The translations under genes were made by a program, and so were the position numbers. This document shows, piece by piece, positions 33,038 through 42,891 of a stretch of 54,939 nucleotides of DNA. The first letter of the stretch is position 1, and the number at the start of each line of letters is the position of its first letter. Origin of the DNA: an uncultured Lentisphaeraceae bacterium (GTDB lineage Bacteria; Verrucomicrobiota; Kiritimatiellia; RFP12; DVOR01); contig CASEMS010000005.1 of the NCBI GenBank assembly GCA_949288955.1, positions 1-54,939 of the forward strand, written 5' to 3'. The notes below the pieces were generated by a model. The model was not told the DNA's origin and ran no database searches. It worked only from the letters and a program-made list of their open reading frames with translations.

Positions 33038-33645
33038 CGGAGCGCCTCCAGATCCGCCTTCGCCTGGGCCACGGTGGTGAAGCGCGCCGCGTTCCACCCA
33101 CAGGCCCGCGCGGCATCCACGTTCGCCTGCGTGTCATCGAAGAAGAGCAAGGCCGCGGGCGGGAGCGCCATCCGCCCCGCCATCAACGCGTAAATCGCCG
33201 GGTTCGGCTTCACCATCCGTTCCTGGCCCGAGACGACCTCGGCGTCGGCCAAAGCGCGGAAGCCCGCGGCGCAACGGTCGAACCACGGCAGGAAGTCCGT
33301 CGGCATATTGGTGAGGATGCCGATCCGGTAGCCCGCCGCCTTCAGCTCCCGCGCCCAGGCGAAGGTCTCCGGGTTCGGCGCCGACCACGAATCGAAGTCG
33401 ATCTTCCCCAACCGCTCCGCCAAGCCCGGCGCGAGGGTCTGCCCCAGATCGGCGGCGATGAGGCGATAGAGCTCCGCGATGGAGATGTCGTCCGCGTCCA
33501 TCCGTCGCCGATGACGCGCCCACCCCGCGAGCACCGTCTCGCGCGACCAGCCGGTCAGCCGCTCCACCTCGGGGAAAAAACGTGCGTCCTGCGCCTGGGA
33601 GATGACGCCGCCGAAGTCAAAGACAATCCCTTCAATCCGTTTCAT
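33034..33645 (-). CDS. HAD-superfamily phosphatase (subfamily IA)
   Basis: 203 residues. Motif I VFDFGGVI has nucleophile Asp10 with Gly where most family members have the second Asp, as in YihX-type sugar-phosphate phosphatases; motif II ILTNMP, motif III lysine in MVKPNPAIY, motif IV LLFFDDTQANVDAA. Small helical cap at about 20-90. Substrate probably a sugar phosphate. Leaderless start: TGC TAGACT ends 6 bases before the ATG. First gene of the operon. Confidence 0.88.
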   Translation of the reverse strand: MKRIEGIVFDFGGVISQAQDARFFPEVERLTGWSRETVLAGWARHRRRMDADDISIAELYRLIAADLGQTLAPGLAERLGKIDFDSWSAPNPETFAWARELKAAGYRIGILTNMPTDFLPWFDRCAAGFRALADAEVVSGQERMVKPNPAIYALMAGRMALPPAALLFFDDTQANVDAARACGWNAARFTTVAQAKADLEALR

Positions 33646-33651
33646 GCCCCT

Positions 33652-33660
33652 AGTCTAGCA
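33652..33660 (-). promoter_or_regulatory. Extended -10 promoter of the HAD-DUF6057-ogt-propeller operon (leaderless)
   Basis: Minus strand TGC TAGACT, 6 bases, ATG 33645. Confidence 0.72.
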
Positions 33661-33729
33661 CATTTCAGTACCCCTCACCGCCGACCGCCTGTCCGGCGGG
33701 GCTGTGGGGTTGCGGCGCACGGTGGGCGC

Positions 33730-34896
33730 TCACATGGGGGAGAGCAGCGGGGCGAGCAGGTCGGCGGCGCGGGCGGTGGCGCCGGGTGCGCCAAGGCGCG
33801 CGTTGGCCTCGGCATAGGCGGCCAGGAGGTCGCGGCGCGCGGGGGTGTCGCGGAGGAAGTCAAGCGTCCACCTCGCCGCGTTGCGGGGCGTGCAGGCACG
33901 CTGGAGCAGCTCGGGCATGGCTAGGCGGTTGAGGACGATGTTCACCAAGCCGGCGAAGGGGAAGTCGGCCCGCAGGGTGATGAGGCGGGCGATCAGCTCG
34001 GTGGGGAGGCTGACGCGGTAGGCCAACACGGCGGGGCACCCCATCAGGCACGCCTCAAGGGTGGCGGTGCCGCTGGCGATCATCGCGGCCTCGGCCTGCG
34101 CCAGCACGTGGCGCGCCTGGCCATCGACGATGGCGAAGCGCTTGGGCGCGGGGTGCTCGGCCAGGATCCGCTCGGCGAGGGCGCGCATCCGCGGCGTGGG
34201 CGCGGGGAGCAGGAAGGCGCACGCGCCCTCCAACGCGGTCTCGACGCGCCGGGCGGCGTCAAGGAAGATGGGCAGAAGCGCCTTGATCTCCCCCGCGCGG
34301 CTGCCGGGGAGGAGCGCGACGCGGCGCCCCTCCCCCCACGGGAGGGCGGGCGGCGGCTCGGCGCGGGTGGCGGCGGCCTGCTCGACCAGCGGGTGGCCGA
34401 CGTAGGCGGCGCGGAGGCCGCTGGGCGCGTAGAGCGCGGGCTCGAAGGGGAAAATGCAGAGCAGCAGGTCGAAGGCGCGGGCCATGCGCTTGATCCGCCC
34501 CTTGCGCCAGACCCAGACCTTGGGCGAGATATAGTGCGCGGTGCGGATGCCGAGGGCATGGACGCGCTCGGCCAGCGCAATGTTGAAGGAGTAATAGTCC
34601 AGGGTGATCAGCAGATCGGGCCGCCAGTCGCGGGCCAGCCCCACCATGTCGCGCAGGACGCGCCTGAAGAAGCGCAGTTTGGCGAGCACCTCGACGATGC
34701 CCATCGCGCCAAGCGCGTCGGTGTGGTACAGGAGATCCGCCCCTGCGGCGCGCAGGGCGTCGCCCCCCATGCCGCGCACCTCCAGGCGCCGACCGGGGAA
34801 GCGGGCGCGGAGGGCGGCAATGAGGGCGCCGCCATACATGTCGCCGGAGACCTCGCCCGCGGCGATCATCACCTTGAGGGGCGGCAGGTCGCTCAT
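33730..34896 (-). CDS. lpxB: Lipid-A-disaccharide synthase
   Basis: 388 residues. Condenses UDP-2,3-diacylglucosamine with lipid X. Seen: IAAGEVSGDMYG at 10-21, MGIVEVLAKL, ITLDYYSFNIALA, YISPKVWVWRKGRI, FPFEPALY, YVGHPLVEQ, LLPGSRAGEI and AMIASGTATLEACLMGCPAVLAYR, all LpxB blocks; length normal. Membrane-associated at the inner leaflet. ATG 34896 overlaps the stop of the lipoprotein gene (ATGA). Confidence 0.95.
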   Translation of the reverse strand: MSDLPPLKVMIAAGEVSGDMYGGALIAALRARFPGRRLEVRGMGGDALRAAGADLLYHTDALGAMGIVEVLAKLRFFRRVLRDMVGLARDWRPDLLITLDYYSFNIALAERVHALGIRTAHYISPKVWVWRKGRIKRMARAFDLLLCIFPFEPALYAPSGLRAAYVGHPLVEQAAATRAEPPPALPWGEGRRVALLPGSRAGEIKALLPIFLDAARRVETALEGACAFLLPAPTPRMRALAERILAEHPAPKRFAIVDGQARHVLAQAEAAMIASGTATLEACLMGCPAVLAYRVSLPTELIARLITLRADFPFAGLVNIVLNRLAMPELLQRACTPRNAARWTLDFLRDTPARRDLLAAYAEANARLGAPGATARAADLLAPLLSPM

Positions 34897-35351
34897 TCGG
34901 CCAGCTTGGTGACGATGCGCTCCGGCCACTTGGAGCCGGTCTCAGGGTCGGTCACGTAGACGTGCGCCCAGTCCAGCCCCACCACCTGACCGGCGGAGAG
35001 CTCGGCGATGACGCGGCGCAGCGGCTCGGGCGTCGCCGTGTCGGGCGAGCCATCCTTGTGGGCCACGCGCACGAGGAAGGAGGTCTGCTTGGGGTCGCCG
35101 TACTTCCCGGCCAGGTCGTAGGCGGTGTACTCCACGATGGTGAACTTGGCGTACTTGCCGCCGTGGTCGCAACGGTCGGGGCAGAGGCTGGTCATGTGCC
35201 GGCAGGGCACGTCCTCCACACCCTCGAAGCGGGCGAGGGTCTGGTGGGTGGAGAGCGTCTCGCCGGGAAGCGGCGCGGCGTTCTGGTAAGCGACGGAGGC
35301 GCAGCCCGAAAGCAACGCCGTGATGGCCAAAAGTGGGACAATCCTTTTCAT
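34893..35351 (-). CDS. Lipoprotein of unknown function
   Basis: 152 residues. Signal MKRIVPLLAITALLSGCAS with lipobox Cys17. The mature part has three more Cys (CRHMTSLCPDRCDHG), possibly two disulfides or a metal site, and ends in a short beta-rich domain (VVGLDWAHVYVTDPETGSKW). No family recognised. ATG 35351 is chosen over 35372 because it begins a signal peptide and follows a -10 box by 9 bases. Transcribed with lpxB, so possibly an outer-membrane biogenesis factor. Confidence 0.82.
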   Translation of the reverse strand: MKRIVPLLAITALLSGCASVAYQNAAPLPGETLSTHQTLARFEGVEDVPCRHMTSLCPDRCDHGGKYAKFTIVEYTAYDLAGKYGDPKQTSFLVRVAHKDGSPDTATPEPLRRVIAELSAGQVVGLDWAHVYVTDPETGSKWPERIVTKLAE

Positions 35352-35360
35352 AATGCCCCC

Positions 35361-35369
35361 ACTATACCA
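35361..35369 (-). promoter_or_regulatory. Extended -10 promoter of the lipoprotein-lpxB operon
   Basis: TGG TATAGT on the minus strand, 9 bases before ATG 35351. Confidence 0.65.
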
Positions 35370-35402
35370 CAATCCCCCCTCCCGCGCGCGCCACCGCGAG
35401 GG

Positions 35403-36212
35403 TCAGCGCGCCGAGGACGTGGCCATGCGGGCGTCGATGGCGCGGATGGCCGCGGGGAGGTCGCGGATGGAGTCGATCACCGCATCCGCGCCTGCGGCGA
35501 GATAGGCGGCGCGGGCCTCGGCCTTGAGCGCCTCCAAGCGCTCCGGGGGAAGGGCCTCGGCCTCCGCCTGGGCAAGGCCGACGAGGTTGGAGCCGGTGAG
35601 GACGCCGATGACCCAGGCGCCCGCGCCCTTGCCTTCGCGGATGTCCGAGACGGTGTCGCCCACCTTGACCACGCGCGTGGCCGGCCAGACGCGCAGGCGC
35701 TGCATGCAGGCGTAAAGCATGAAGGGCGTGGGGCGGCCCAACCCCTCCGTCTGGTCGGGGGTAATGATGCAGTCGGGGGCGTAACCCTCCCGCGCGGCCA
35801 CGGGCGCCACCAACGCCATGATCTCGGAGGTGTAGCCCGTGGTGGAGCCGATCCGCAGCCCCATGCGGCGAAGCTCGGCGACGGTCTCAGCCACGCCGGG
35901 GATGGGGTGGCTGAAGGACGCGACCACTTGGCGGAGGGTGGCCTCGAAGGCGTCGTAGAGCCCATCCACGTCCCCCTCCGCCCAATCACGGCCTTGGGCC
36001 TGACGCCAAAGGCGGCTTCCCTTCTCGGTGGAGAGCATCGCGCGGATGTGGGCGCGCTTCTCCATGCCCATCGGCGCGTTGATGTCGGCCCGGTCAAAGC
36101 GCAGGCCGTGGGCGCGGAAGACCTGATCGAAGACTTGGACAGGGGCTTGGGAGCCGTAATCCGTGGTGGTGCCGGCCCAATCAAAGACAACCAGTGCGAT
36201 CGTGTCGCTCAT
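35403..36212 (-). CDS. phnX: Phosphonoacetaldehyde hydrolase
   Basis: 269 residues, HAD-type C-P bond cleaving enzyme giving acetaldehyde and phosphate. Seen: VVFDWAGTTTDYGSQAP (nucleophile Asp10 in the PhnX-specific FDWAGTT), Schiff-base lysine in APMGMEKRAHIRAML near residue 52, STTGYTSEIM, GRPTPFMLY, and VVKVGDTVSDIREG. GGAGGA stands 5 bases before the ATG. No phnW transaminase or phosphonate transporter is nearby, so the source of phosphonoacetaldehyde is unknown. Confidence 0.93.
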   Translation of the reverse strand: MSDTIALVVFDWAGTTTDYGSQAPVQVFDQVFRAHGLRFDRADINAPMGMEKRAHIRAMLSTEKGSRLWRQAQGRDWAEGDVDGLYDAFEATLRQVVASFSHPIPGVAETVAELRRMGLRIGSTTGYTSEIMALVAPVAAREGYAPDCIITPDQTEGLGRPTPFMLYACMQRLRVWPATRVVKVGDTVSDIREGKGAGAWVIGVLTGSNLVGLAQAEAEALPPERLEALKAEARAAYLAAGADAVIDSIRDLPAAIRAIDARMATSSAR

Positions 36213-36319
36213 CTCATTCCTCCGAAACGCGGGAAAACGTCGGGAAGTGTACCGAAATCGCGTGAGCGCGCGGTTGCCTTTCGGTTAGCGCTTCGTGAGT
36301 CCCCGGGCGCCCCCATCGA

Positions 36320-36403
36320 GGATCGGCGGCTGACCCGAGGTGGATCAGCCGCCGAGCCGAGGTGGATCGGCCGCTGAGCCGAGGTGGATCGGCCGCCGAG
36401 CCT
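36320..36403 (+). repeat. 22-base phased repeat array R7 (four units)
   Basis: GGATC at 36320, 36342, 36364 and 36386, exactly 22 apart; unit GGATCGGCCGCTGAGCC plus GAGGT. Confidence 0.92.
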
Positions 36404-36442
36404 TCGGGAGGCAGGGGCTGTTGGGGTGCGCGGCCGCCCGGG

Positions 36443-37882
36443 TCAGTCCGCAGTCTTGGCCTTGGCGGCGGGTTGCTCGGCGAGGCGGCGGAGGTCGCGG
36501 GGGGTGCGGCTGGGTGGGGCCTTGGCGAACTCGGGGACGTTGTAGGAGAGCATCCGGCGGTCGTGGTGGGCGGGGTCTTCCTGGGGCAGGAGGAAGGGCT
36601 TGCCGAAGGTGCCGGTGGCGGGGTCGAAGTGGGCGATGTAGGGGCGGGTGTAGGCGCCGTCGTCGCGGCGGGAGGAGAAGACCATCCAGGCGCCGTTGGA
36701 GGAGAAGGCGTGGTAGCTCTCGGAGTCCTTGGAGTTGAGTTCGTCGATGGCGCGCATCTTGCGGTTCTGGAGGTCGAGGATCCAGAGGTCGGAATCGTGG
36801 TGCCAGACGTGGAAGACGCCTTGGGGGCCGAGGGAGAAGACGAGCCAGCGACCGTCCGGGGAGACGCGGGGGAGGGTGACGGAGCGGTGGGCGTCGGAGA
36901 CGTTGAGGACGACGCGGGGCTTGGAAAAGGTGCGCTTGGCGAGGTCGAAGTCGCGGGCGATGAGGTCGTAGCAGAGGTTGGTGTAGCCATTGACGGCCTG
37001 GCGGGAGCGGTCTTCCTTTTCCTCGGGGATGGAGGGGAAGCCGGGCTCGGCGGCGGTGGAGTAGAGGGTCTTGCCGTCGGGGGACCAAGCGGGGAAGCAG
37101 TCGAAGAGAAGCGGGTTTGTCTCGATGGGGATGGCGGTGTCGGCCTCGACGTCGTAGAGGAGCATATCGCTGCGGGTGTCGAGCACCTCGATCTTGTCGC
37201 GGTTGGCGTAGTAGAAGACCTGCATGGTGTCGTTGACGGAGAAGGCGATGTAACGGCCGGAGGGATGCCAGGCGGGATAGACGCCGGAGGCGAAGAAGGG
37301 GCCGTCCTTGAAGTCACGCTTGCGGCCGGGGTCGCCCTTGCCCGTGTAGATGAGGGTGCCGGGGTTCTCGGCGCGGAGGTGGAAGAGGAGGGTGTCGGGG
37401 TCGCCTTGGTTGAAGGCGTGGCAGTTGACGCACTGGGTGAGGGAGGTCTGGAGGTTGGTGTAGAGAGGGTGCTCGCGGAAGGTGGTGAGGTCGCGCCACC
37501 ACAGGCCCATGCCTTGGTAGTTCTCGTAGCTGGGGGGGATGAGGCGATAGGCCAGGACGGGGTCGATGGCCTCACGCGCGACGGTGTTGGTGGCGCAGAG
37601 GAGGGTCGTTCCCCCGTCGCGGACGGTGATGGTGTAGGCGGGGGCTTGGAGGAGTTCGCGCCAGAAGCGCGGGGGGACGCGGACGCGGGGGCCGAAGTCG
37701 CGCGAGACCGTGCCGTTGGAGAGGGTGACGGTGGCGCCCTCGGGTGCGCCGCGGAGGTCGAAGTTCAGCGGCGCGATGTTCGGGGGGAGCGTCACCCCGG
37801 CGTAGTCGGGGCGGAGGGTCACGGCGCCTTGGGCGGAGGCCGCGGCGGCGAGGAGAAGGGGGAGGAGGAAACGGGCGCTCAT
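36443..37882 (-). CDS. Secreted TolB-like propeller with a single c-type heme motif
   Basis: 479 residues. Signal peptide ([17 protein letters not shown]), a domain of about 120 residues, then CVNCHAF (Cys151, Cys154, His155), a CxxCH heme c attachment site, then WD40/TolB-type repeats: [48 protein letters not shown], and [15 protein letters not shown]. Similar heme-plus-propeller proteins occur in gut Bacteroidota; the role is unknown. ATG 37882 overlaps the upstream stop (ATGA). Last gene of the seven-gene gmd operon. Confidence 0.82.
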   Translation of the reverse strand: MSARFLLPLLLAAAASAQGAVTLRPDYAGVTLPPNIAPLNFDLRGAPEGATVTLSNGTVSRDFGPRVRVPPRFWRELLQAPAYTITVRDGGTTLLCATNTVAREAIDPVLAYRLIPPSYENYQGMGLWWRDLTTFREHPLYTNLQTSLTQCVNCHAFNQGDPDTLLFHLRAENPGTLIYTGKGDPGRKRDFKDGPFFASGVYPAWHPSGRYIAFSVNDTMQVFYYANRDKIEVLDTRSDMLLYDVEADTAIPIETNPLLFDCFPAWSPDGKTLYSTAAEPGFPSIPEEKEDRSRQAVNGYTNLCYDLIARDFDLAKRTFSKPRVVLNVSDAHRSVTLPRVSPDGRWLVFSLGPQGVFHVWHHDSDLWILDLQNRKMRAIDELNSKDSESYHAFSSNGAWMVFSSRRDDGAYTRPYIAHFDPATGTFGKPFLLPQEDPAHHDRRMLSYNVPEFAKAPPSRTPRDLRRLAEQPAAKAKTAD

Positions 37883-38712
37883 GCCTGCCACCTCGCGTAG
37901 GCCCCGGAGGGAAGGGGGAAGACGTCCGGCGCGCCGGTGAGGAGCATCTCGCCGGAGGAGACGCCGCCGGGGAGGCCGCGAAGGGCTTGGGCGAGGACGT
38001 TGGCGAGGACGACGGGGGTGTGGCCGGGGGTGTGGGCGGAGAGGAGCAGGAAGCGCGGCGCGTCGCTGAGAAGGGCACGGCAGAGACGGAGGGTCTCGGT
38101 GAGGTCGCGCTCGATCTTGTAGGTCTCGCCGTTGCCGCCGCGCCCGTAGGTGGGCGGGTCGAGGATGATGCCGTCGTAGCGGCGGCCCCGGCGGATCTCA
38201 CGGTTGAGGAACTTGTGGGCGTCGTCGACAATCCAGCGGATGGGGTGGTCGGTCAGGTTGTTGAGGGCGGCGTTGGCGCGGGCCCACTGCACCATGCCCT
38301 TGGAGGCGTCGAGGTGGCAGACTTCGGCGCCGGCGTGGGCGGCGGCAAGCGTGGAGCCGCCGGAGTAGGCGAAGAGGTTGAGGACGCGGACGGGACGCGG
38401 CGCGGCGGCGACGCGCTCGCGGATCCACTGCCATTGGGCGCGTTGCTCGGGGAAGATGCCCAGGTGGCCGAAGTCCGTGCCGGAGAGGCGGAAGCGCGTG
38501 CCGTCGACGTCGATGGCCCACTCCTTGGGGAGGCGGGCGCGGCCATGCCAGCGGTTGCCCTCCTCGCGGTCGAAGGTGGCGTCGGCGGTCTTCCAGAGGG
38601 CGGGGCGCTGGGGCTGCCAGACGGCTTGGGCGCAGGGGCGCGCGAGGACGACGTCGCCGAAGCGTTCGAGCTTGGCGCCGCCGCCGCTGTCCAGGAGTGC
38701 GTAATCGTTCAT
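37879..38712 (-). CDS. RlmI/RlmK-like SAM-dependent RNA methyltransferase
   Basis: 277 residues. SAM motif [20 protein letters not shown] near residue 117, then [17 protein letters not shown] and catalytic [10 protein letters not shown] near 180, the pattern of the RlmI class that methylates rRNA cytosine C5 or similar. The PUA domain of full RlmI is missing and the N-terminus (about 1-60) is a short beta region instead. ATG 38712 overlaps the rnc stop (ATGA). Confidence 0.85.
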   Translation of the reverse strand: MNDYALLDSGGGAKLERFGDVVLARPCAQAVWQPQRPALWKTADATFDREEGNRWHGRARLPKEWAIDVDGTRFRLSGTDFGHLGIFPEQRAQWQWIRERVAAAPRPVRVLNLFAYSGGSTLAAAHAGAEVCHLDASKGMVQWARANAALNNLTDHPIRWIVDDAHKFLNREIRRGRRYDGIILDPPTYGRGGNGETYKIERDLTETLRLCRALLSDAPRFLLLSAHTPGHTPVVLANVLAQALRGLPGGVSSGEMLLTGAPDVFPLPSGAYARWQA

Positions 38713-39377
38713 GGGGTCTCCTCGGTGAGGCGGGCCAGGAGGGCCCGCGCGGCGGCGGCCTCGGCCTTCTTGATGGAGGGGCCCTCGCCCTCGGCGCTCA
38801 GGCCGACGCATTCGGCACTGACACGGAAGAGAGGCGCGTGCAGAGGGCCCGCCTTGCCCAAGACGCGGTAGACGGGGAGCGGCAGATGGTTGCGCTGGAC
38901 GAAGGCTTGGAGGGCGCCTTTGGGGTTCTCGCAGGCGTCGGCGCAGACGCGCTCGGCGAGGAAGTCCTCCTCGCGGTAGAGGGTCGCGACGAAACGCTCG
39001 GCGGCCGGGCGGCCGCCATCGAGCCACGCCGCGCCGACAAGGGCCTCGAAGGCATCGACGCGGGCCTTGCCGAGGTTGTGGTAGGTGGCCTCGTCGTAAT
39101 GGCGGAAGGCGGACTCGAACCAATCGCCCAGGCGCGGCAGGCGGGCGGCGATGGCGGAGGTGGAGACCAACGCGGTGCGCATGGCGGTGAGGCGGCCCTC
39201 GTCGGCCCTCGGATGGAGGGCGTAGAGCCGCTCGGAGACGAGCAGTTCCAGAACGGCGTCGCCCAGGAACTCCAGGCGTTGGTTGTCCGGGACGCTCTGG
39301 TTCGGCTCGGGGATGGTGAGGGCCCGGCGCAGGAGCGCCGGGTCCTTGAAGGCATAGGGTTGCGCGGCGCCGCTCAC
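38709..39377 (-). CDS. rnc: Ribonuclease III
   Basis: 222 residues. Nuclease domain (1-145) with [12 protein letters not shown]: Glu36 and Asp40 of the catalytic site are present, as are Asp108 and Glu111 in DAFEALVGA, but residue 33 is Gln where RNase III nearly always has Glu, and the usual THRS before it is replaced by TIPEP. Double-stranded RNA-binding domain at about 150-215 ([31 protein letters not shown]). Starts with GTG overlapping the slipin stop (GTGA). Cleaves rRNA precursors and duplex RNA. Confidence 0.9.
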   Translation of the reverse strand: MSGAAQPYAFKDPALLRRALTIPEPNQSVPDNQRLEFLGDAVLELLVSERLYALHPRADEGRLTAMRTALVSTSAIAARLPRLGDWFESAFRHYDEATYHNLGKARVDAFEALVGAAWLDGGRPAAERFVATLYREEDFLAERVCADACENPKGALQAFVQRNHLPLPVYRVLGKAGPLHAPLFRVSAECVGLSAEGEGPSIKKAEAAAARALLARLTEETP

Positions 39378-40291
39378 GCTTTCTGCACGGCGGAGGTGGC
39401 CACCTTGATGACGGAGGCGATGTCGGCGAGGTTGGAGGGGAGGATCATGGTGTTGCCCTCCTTGGCCAGCTTGCCGAACTCGGTGAGATACTGCTCGGCG
39501 AGGCGGAGGTTGACGGCCTCGATGCCGCCGGCGTTGGCGCTGATGGACTGCGCGATGGCGGACAGACCGGCCGCGGTGGCCTCGGCGACGAGCTGAATCT
39601 CGCGGGCGCGGCCCTGGGCCTCGTTGATGCGACGCTGCATCTCGCCCTCGGAGCGGGCGATGGCCTCCTGCTTGTCGCCCTCGGCGCGGTTGATCTTGGC
39701 CTGCCGCTCGCCCTCGGACTCGGCGATCATGGCGCGCTTCTCGCGCTCGGCGCGCATTTGCTTCTCCATGGCGTCGTGGATGGCGCGGGGCGGGGTGATG
39801 GACTTGATCTCGTAGCGCATGACCTTGACGCCCCAGGGATTGGCGGCGGCGTCCACCGCGTTGCAGATGGCCGCGTTCATCGTCTCCCGGACATTGAAGA
39901 TGGTGTCGAGCTCAAGTTTGCCGATCTCCGAGCGCATGGTGGTCTGGGCGAGCTGGGTTGTGGCGATGAGGTAGTTGTCGATGCCGTAGGAGGCCTTGAC
40001 GGGATCCATCACCTGAAGGTAGATGATGCCGTCGACCTCGACGGTGATGTTGTCTTTGGTGATGCACTGCTGGGGCGGAACGTCCAGCGGGGTCTCCTTG
40101 AGGGTGCGCTTGTAGGCCACGCGGTCAAGGAAGGGGATAAGGATGTGGAAGCCCGCCTCCAAGGTGGCGTTGTACTTGCCCAGACGCTCGACGATGTAGG
40201 CCGAACGCTGTGGCACGACGACAGCCGTCCTGAAGATGGTAACGACCACCGCCACGATGAGGACGATGATGAGGATGGCGGAGAGCGGCAT
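39374..40291 (-). CDS. Slipin/stomatin SPFH-domain membrane protein
   Basis: 305 residues. One N-terminal hydrophobic helix ([20 protein letters not shown]), SPFH domain ([54 protein letters not shown]), then a long charged coiled coil ([20 protein letters not shown] onward) and a conserved tail with NTMILP. Forms membrane rings or microdomains. AAAGGA stands 8 bases before ATG 40291. The adjacent nfeD partner gene is the normal arrangement. Confidence 0.92.
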   Translation of the reverse strand: MPLSAILIIVLIVAVVVTIFRTAVVVPQRSAYIVERLGKYNATLEAGFHILIPFLDRVAYKRTLKETPLDVPPQQCITKDNITVEVDGIIYLQVMDPVKASYGIDNYLIATTQLAQTTMRSEIGKLELDTIFNVRETMNAAICNAVDAAANPWGVKVMRYEIKSITPPRAIHDAMEKQMRAEREKRAMIAESEGERQAKINRAEGDKQEAIARSEGEMQRRINEAQGRAREIQLVAEATAAGLSAIAQSISANAGGIEAVNLRLAEQYLTEFGKLAKEGNTMILPSNLADIASVIKVATSAVQKA

Positions 40292-40326
40292 GGCAGTGTT
40301 CCTTTCGTGTGTTGAGGGAAAAGCGG

Positions 40327-40764
40327 TCAGCGGACGGTGAGGGTGAGGTTGTCGCGCGCGACGACGGTGACGATGGCGCCCACCTCGATGGGGCGGTCGG
40401 AGACGGCGGCCCACCCCGCGCCGTTGAGGGTTACGCGGCCGGGGAGCGGCGGGCGGATGGCCTCGGCGACCACGACCGCCGAGCCGACGAACCCATCGTC
40501 ATCCGCGTCGCCGCGCGAAGGCTCCGCCTTGCCGCCCAGCAGGTTGCGGAAGCAACGCCGCCCCACCACCAAGGCCAGCACCGAGGTGAGCGCGAAGCAG
40601 AGCCCCTGCGCCGTGAACGACGCCTCCATCGCGGGGAAGAGCCACACCGCCGCACCCGTAATCAGCCCCCCCACCCCAAAGAAGATGATGACGAAGCCGG
40701 GGACGACGAACTCCAACACCATCAGCACCAGCCCTGCGATCAGCCAAACCACGGACAAGTCCAT
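40327..40764 (-). CDS. NfeD-like membrane protein
   Basis: 145 residues. Three hydrophobic helices (VVWLIAGLVLMVLEFVVPGF, VIIFFGVGGLITGAAVWLF, FALTSVLALVVG) then a C-terminal OB-fold with GSAVVVAEAIRP and GRVTLNGAGWAAVSD, the short NfeD form that works with slipins. Start set at ATG 40764, which has GGGAG 6 bases upstream; ATG 40770 and a TTG at 40782 overlapping the fcl stop are alternatives. Confidence 0.87.
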   Translation of the reverse strand: MDLSVVWLIAGLVLMVLEFVVPGFVIIFFGVGGLITGAAVWLFPAMEASFTAQGLCFALTSVLALVVGRRCFRNLLGGKAEPSRGDADDDGFVGSAVVVAEAIRPPLPGRVTLNGAGWAAVSDRPIEVGAIVTVVARDNLTLTVR

Positions 40765-40778
40765 CGCCATCTCCCGTG

Positions 40779-41732
40779 TCAATGCCCCAGACGGATGTCG
40801 CCGGAGGCCAAGGCCTCGCGGTATTCGGCGACGGTGCGGGCGATGCCTTCCTCCAGACCGATCCGCGGCGACCAGCCCAGGGAGCGCAGGAGGGAGGAAT
40901 CGCAGAGTTTGCGCGGGGTGCCGTCGGGCTTCGAGGCGTCCCAGCGGATCTCCGCCTGGCAGCCGGTGGCCGTGCGGATCATCTCGGCAAGCTGGCGGAT
41001 CGTGACCTCGCGGCCGGAGCCCACGTTCATCAGGTTGGGCGGGTCGTCCAGCTCCAACGCATAGAGGCAGGCCTCGGCGAGGTCGTCCACGTGGAGGAAC
41101 TCGCGCAGGGGCGTGCCGGTGCCCCAGAGATCGACGAAGGCGTCGCCGTTGGTGCGGGCGAGCTCGAACTTGCGGATCATCGTGGGGAGGACGTGGCCGC
41201 CCACGATGTCATAGTTGTCGCCGGTGCCGTAGAGGTTGGTGGGCATGAGCGAATGGTAGGTCACGCCAAAGTCGCGGCGATAGAACTCGCAGAGCTTGAG
41301 GCCGGCGATCTTGGCCAGCGCGTAACCCTCGTTGGTCTTCTCCAGCGGCCCGGAGAGGAGCGCGTCCTCGGGGATGGGCTGGGGCGCCAGGCGCGGGTAG
41401 ATGCAGGAGGAACCCAGGAAGAGCAACCGCCGCACGCCCGCGCGGCAGGCCGCCTCCACGGTGTTGGCCGCGATGAGGAGGTTCTCGATGAGGAAGGTGG
41501 CGTTGGCCGCGCTGTTCGCGCCGATGCCGCCCACGTGCGCCGCGGCGATGACCGCCACGTCGGGCTTGTTCGCGGCGAACCACGCGCGCGTCGCCGCCTG
41601 ATCCGTCAGATCCAGCTCGCGATGGGTGGCCGTGAGGATGCGCTCGCACCCGCGCCGTTTCAGGGCCCGCACCACCGCCGAGCCCACCATGCCGCGGTGG
41701 CCGGCCACATAGAAGGTCTGCGTCGTGTCCAT
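40779..41732 (-). CDS. fcl: GDP-L-fucose synthase
   Basis: 317 residues, short-chain dehydrogenase. Converts GDP-4-keto-6-deoxy-mannose to GDP-L-fucose. Seen: VAGHRGMVGSAVVRAL, AAHVGGIGANS, LFLGSSCIYP, EGYALAKIAGLKLCE (Tyr-x3-Lys), LMPTNLYGTGDNYD and LREFLHVDDLAEA, all GMER hallmarks. It follows gmd by 2 bases, so both steps of GDP-fucose synthesis are together. Fucose would feed a surface glycan; no fucosyltransferase is obvious here. Confidence 0.95.
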   Translation of the reverse strand: MDTTQTFYVAGHRGMVGSAVVRALKRRGCERILTATHRELDLTDQAATRAWFAANKPDVAVIAAAHVGGIGANSAANATFLIENLLIAANTVEAACRAGVRRLLFLGSSCIYPRLAPQPIPEDALLSGPLEKTNEGYALAKIAGLKLCEFYRRDFGVTYHSLMPTNLYGTGDNYDIVGGHVLPTMIRKFELARTNGDAFVDLWGTGTPLREFLHVDDLAEACLYALELDDPPNLMNVGSGREVTIRQLAEMIRTATGCQAEIRWDASKPDGTPRKLCDSSLLRSLGWSPRIGLEEGIARTVAEYREALASGDIRLGH

Positions 41733-41734
41733 GC

Positions 41735-42769
41735 TCACTCCGCGCGCTCGATGACGCGCCCCTCCTTGGCGGCGGCGGCCTCCTGGCGCGCCACAGCCAG
41801 ATCGGCCTCCACCATCATCTTCACCAAGCCCTTGAAGGTAACCTTCGGCTCCCAGCCCAGCTCCCGGCGGGCCTTCGAGGGGTCGCCCAGCAGCTGCTCC
41901 ACCTCGGCGGGGCGGTCGTAGCGCGAATCGTGCTCCACGTAGCGCTCCCAATCCATGCCCAGCAGCCCGAAGGCCTCCTGGCAGAACTCCTTGACGGAAT
42001 GCATCTCGCCCGTGGCCAAGACGAAGTCGTCCGCGTGGTCATGCTGGAGGATGCGCCACATCCCCTCCACGTAGTCGCCGGCGAAGCCCCAGTCGCGCAG
42101 CGCGTTCACGTTGCCGAGATAGAGCTTGTCCTGCAACCCCAGCTTGATGCGCGCGGCGGCCATCGTGATCTTGCGCGTGACGAAGGTGGGGCCGCGGCGC
42201 GGGCTCTCGTGGTTGAAGAGGATACCGTTCGAGGCGAAGAGGTCGTAGGCCTCGCGGTAATTCTTCACCGCCCAGAAACCGTAGAGCTTCGCCACCGCGT
42301 AAGGCGAGCGGGGATAGAAGGGCGTCGTCTCGCGCTGGGGCACCTCCTGCACCTTGCCGAAGAGCTCCGAGGTGGAGGCCTGGTAGAAGCGCGTCTTCTT
42401 GCCCATCCCCGTCAGGCGGATGGCCTCCAGCAGGCGCATCGTGCCCAACGCCACCACGTCGCCCGTGTAGTCCGGCGCGTCGAAGGAGACGCGCACATGG
42501 CTCTGCGCCGCCAGGTGGTAGACCTCGTCAGGCTGGGTCTCGTAGATCAGGCGGCACAGGCCACCCGCATCCGTCACGTCGCCATAATGCAGGTGCAGCC
42601 GCACCCCCGCCACGTGCGGATCCTGGTAAAGATGGTCGATGCGCTGCGTGTTGAAGCTGGAGGAACGGCGGATCAGCCCATGCACCTCATAACCCTTGGA
42701 GAGCAGCAACTCCGCCAGATAGGAGCCATCCTGCCCGGTGATGCCCGTGATGAACGCGGTCTTTCCCAT
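41735..42769 (-). CDS. gmd: GDP-mannose 4,6-dehydratase
   Basis: 344 residues. NAD(P) motif [18 protein letters not shown] at the N-terminus, [56 protein letters not shown] (Tyr-x3-Lys) and [17 protein letters not shown] are all Gmd signatures. Start ATG 42769 with AAGGAAGAAGGG upstream; TATAAT at about 42805-42810 on the minus strand gives a leader of about 35 bases. First gene of a seven-gene run: gmd, fcl, nfeD, slipin, rnc, rlmI-like, heme propeller. Confidence 0.95.
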   Translation of the reverse strand: MGKTAFITGITGQDGSYLAELLLSKGYEVHGLIRRSSSFNTQRIDHLYQDPHVAGVRLHLHYGDVTDAGGLCRLIYETQPDEVYHLAAQSHVRVSFDAPDYTGDVVALGTMRLLEAIRLTGMGKKTRFYQASTSELFGKVQEVPQRETTPFYPRSPYAVAKLYGFWAVKNYREAYDLFASNGILFNHESPRRGPTFVTRKITMAAARIKLGLQDKLYLGNVNALRDWGFAGDYVEGMWRILQHDHADDFVLATGEMHSVKEFCQEAFGLLGMDWERYVEHDSRYDRPAEVEQLLGDPSKARRELGWEPKVTFKGLVKMMVEADLAVARQEAAAAKEGRVIERAE

Positions 42770-42891
42770 ATTTCCCTTCTTCCTTGATGACTTGCAAACC
42801 CCCACATTATACCCCAAAGGCAATCCCCGCCGCAAACGACCCCGGACGCCGGGCGACTTCGGGATTGGAGACGTGGCGGCCCACCCGAGGT

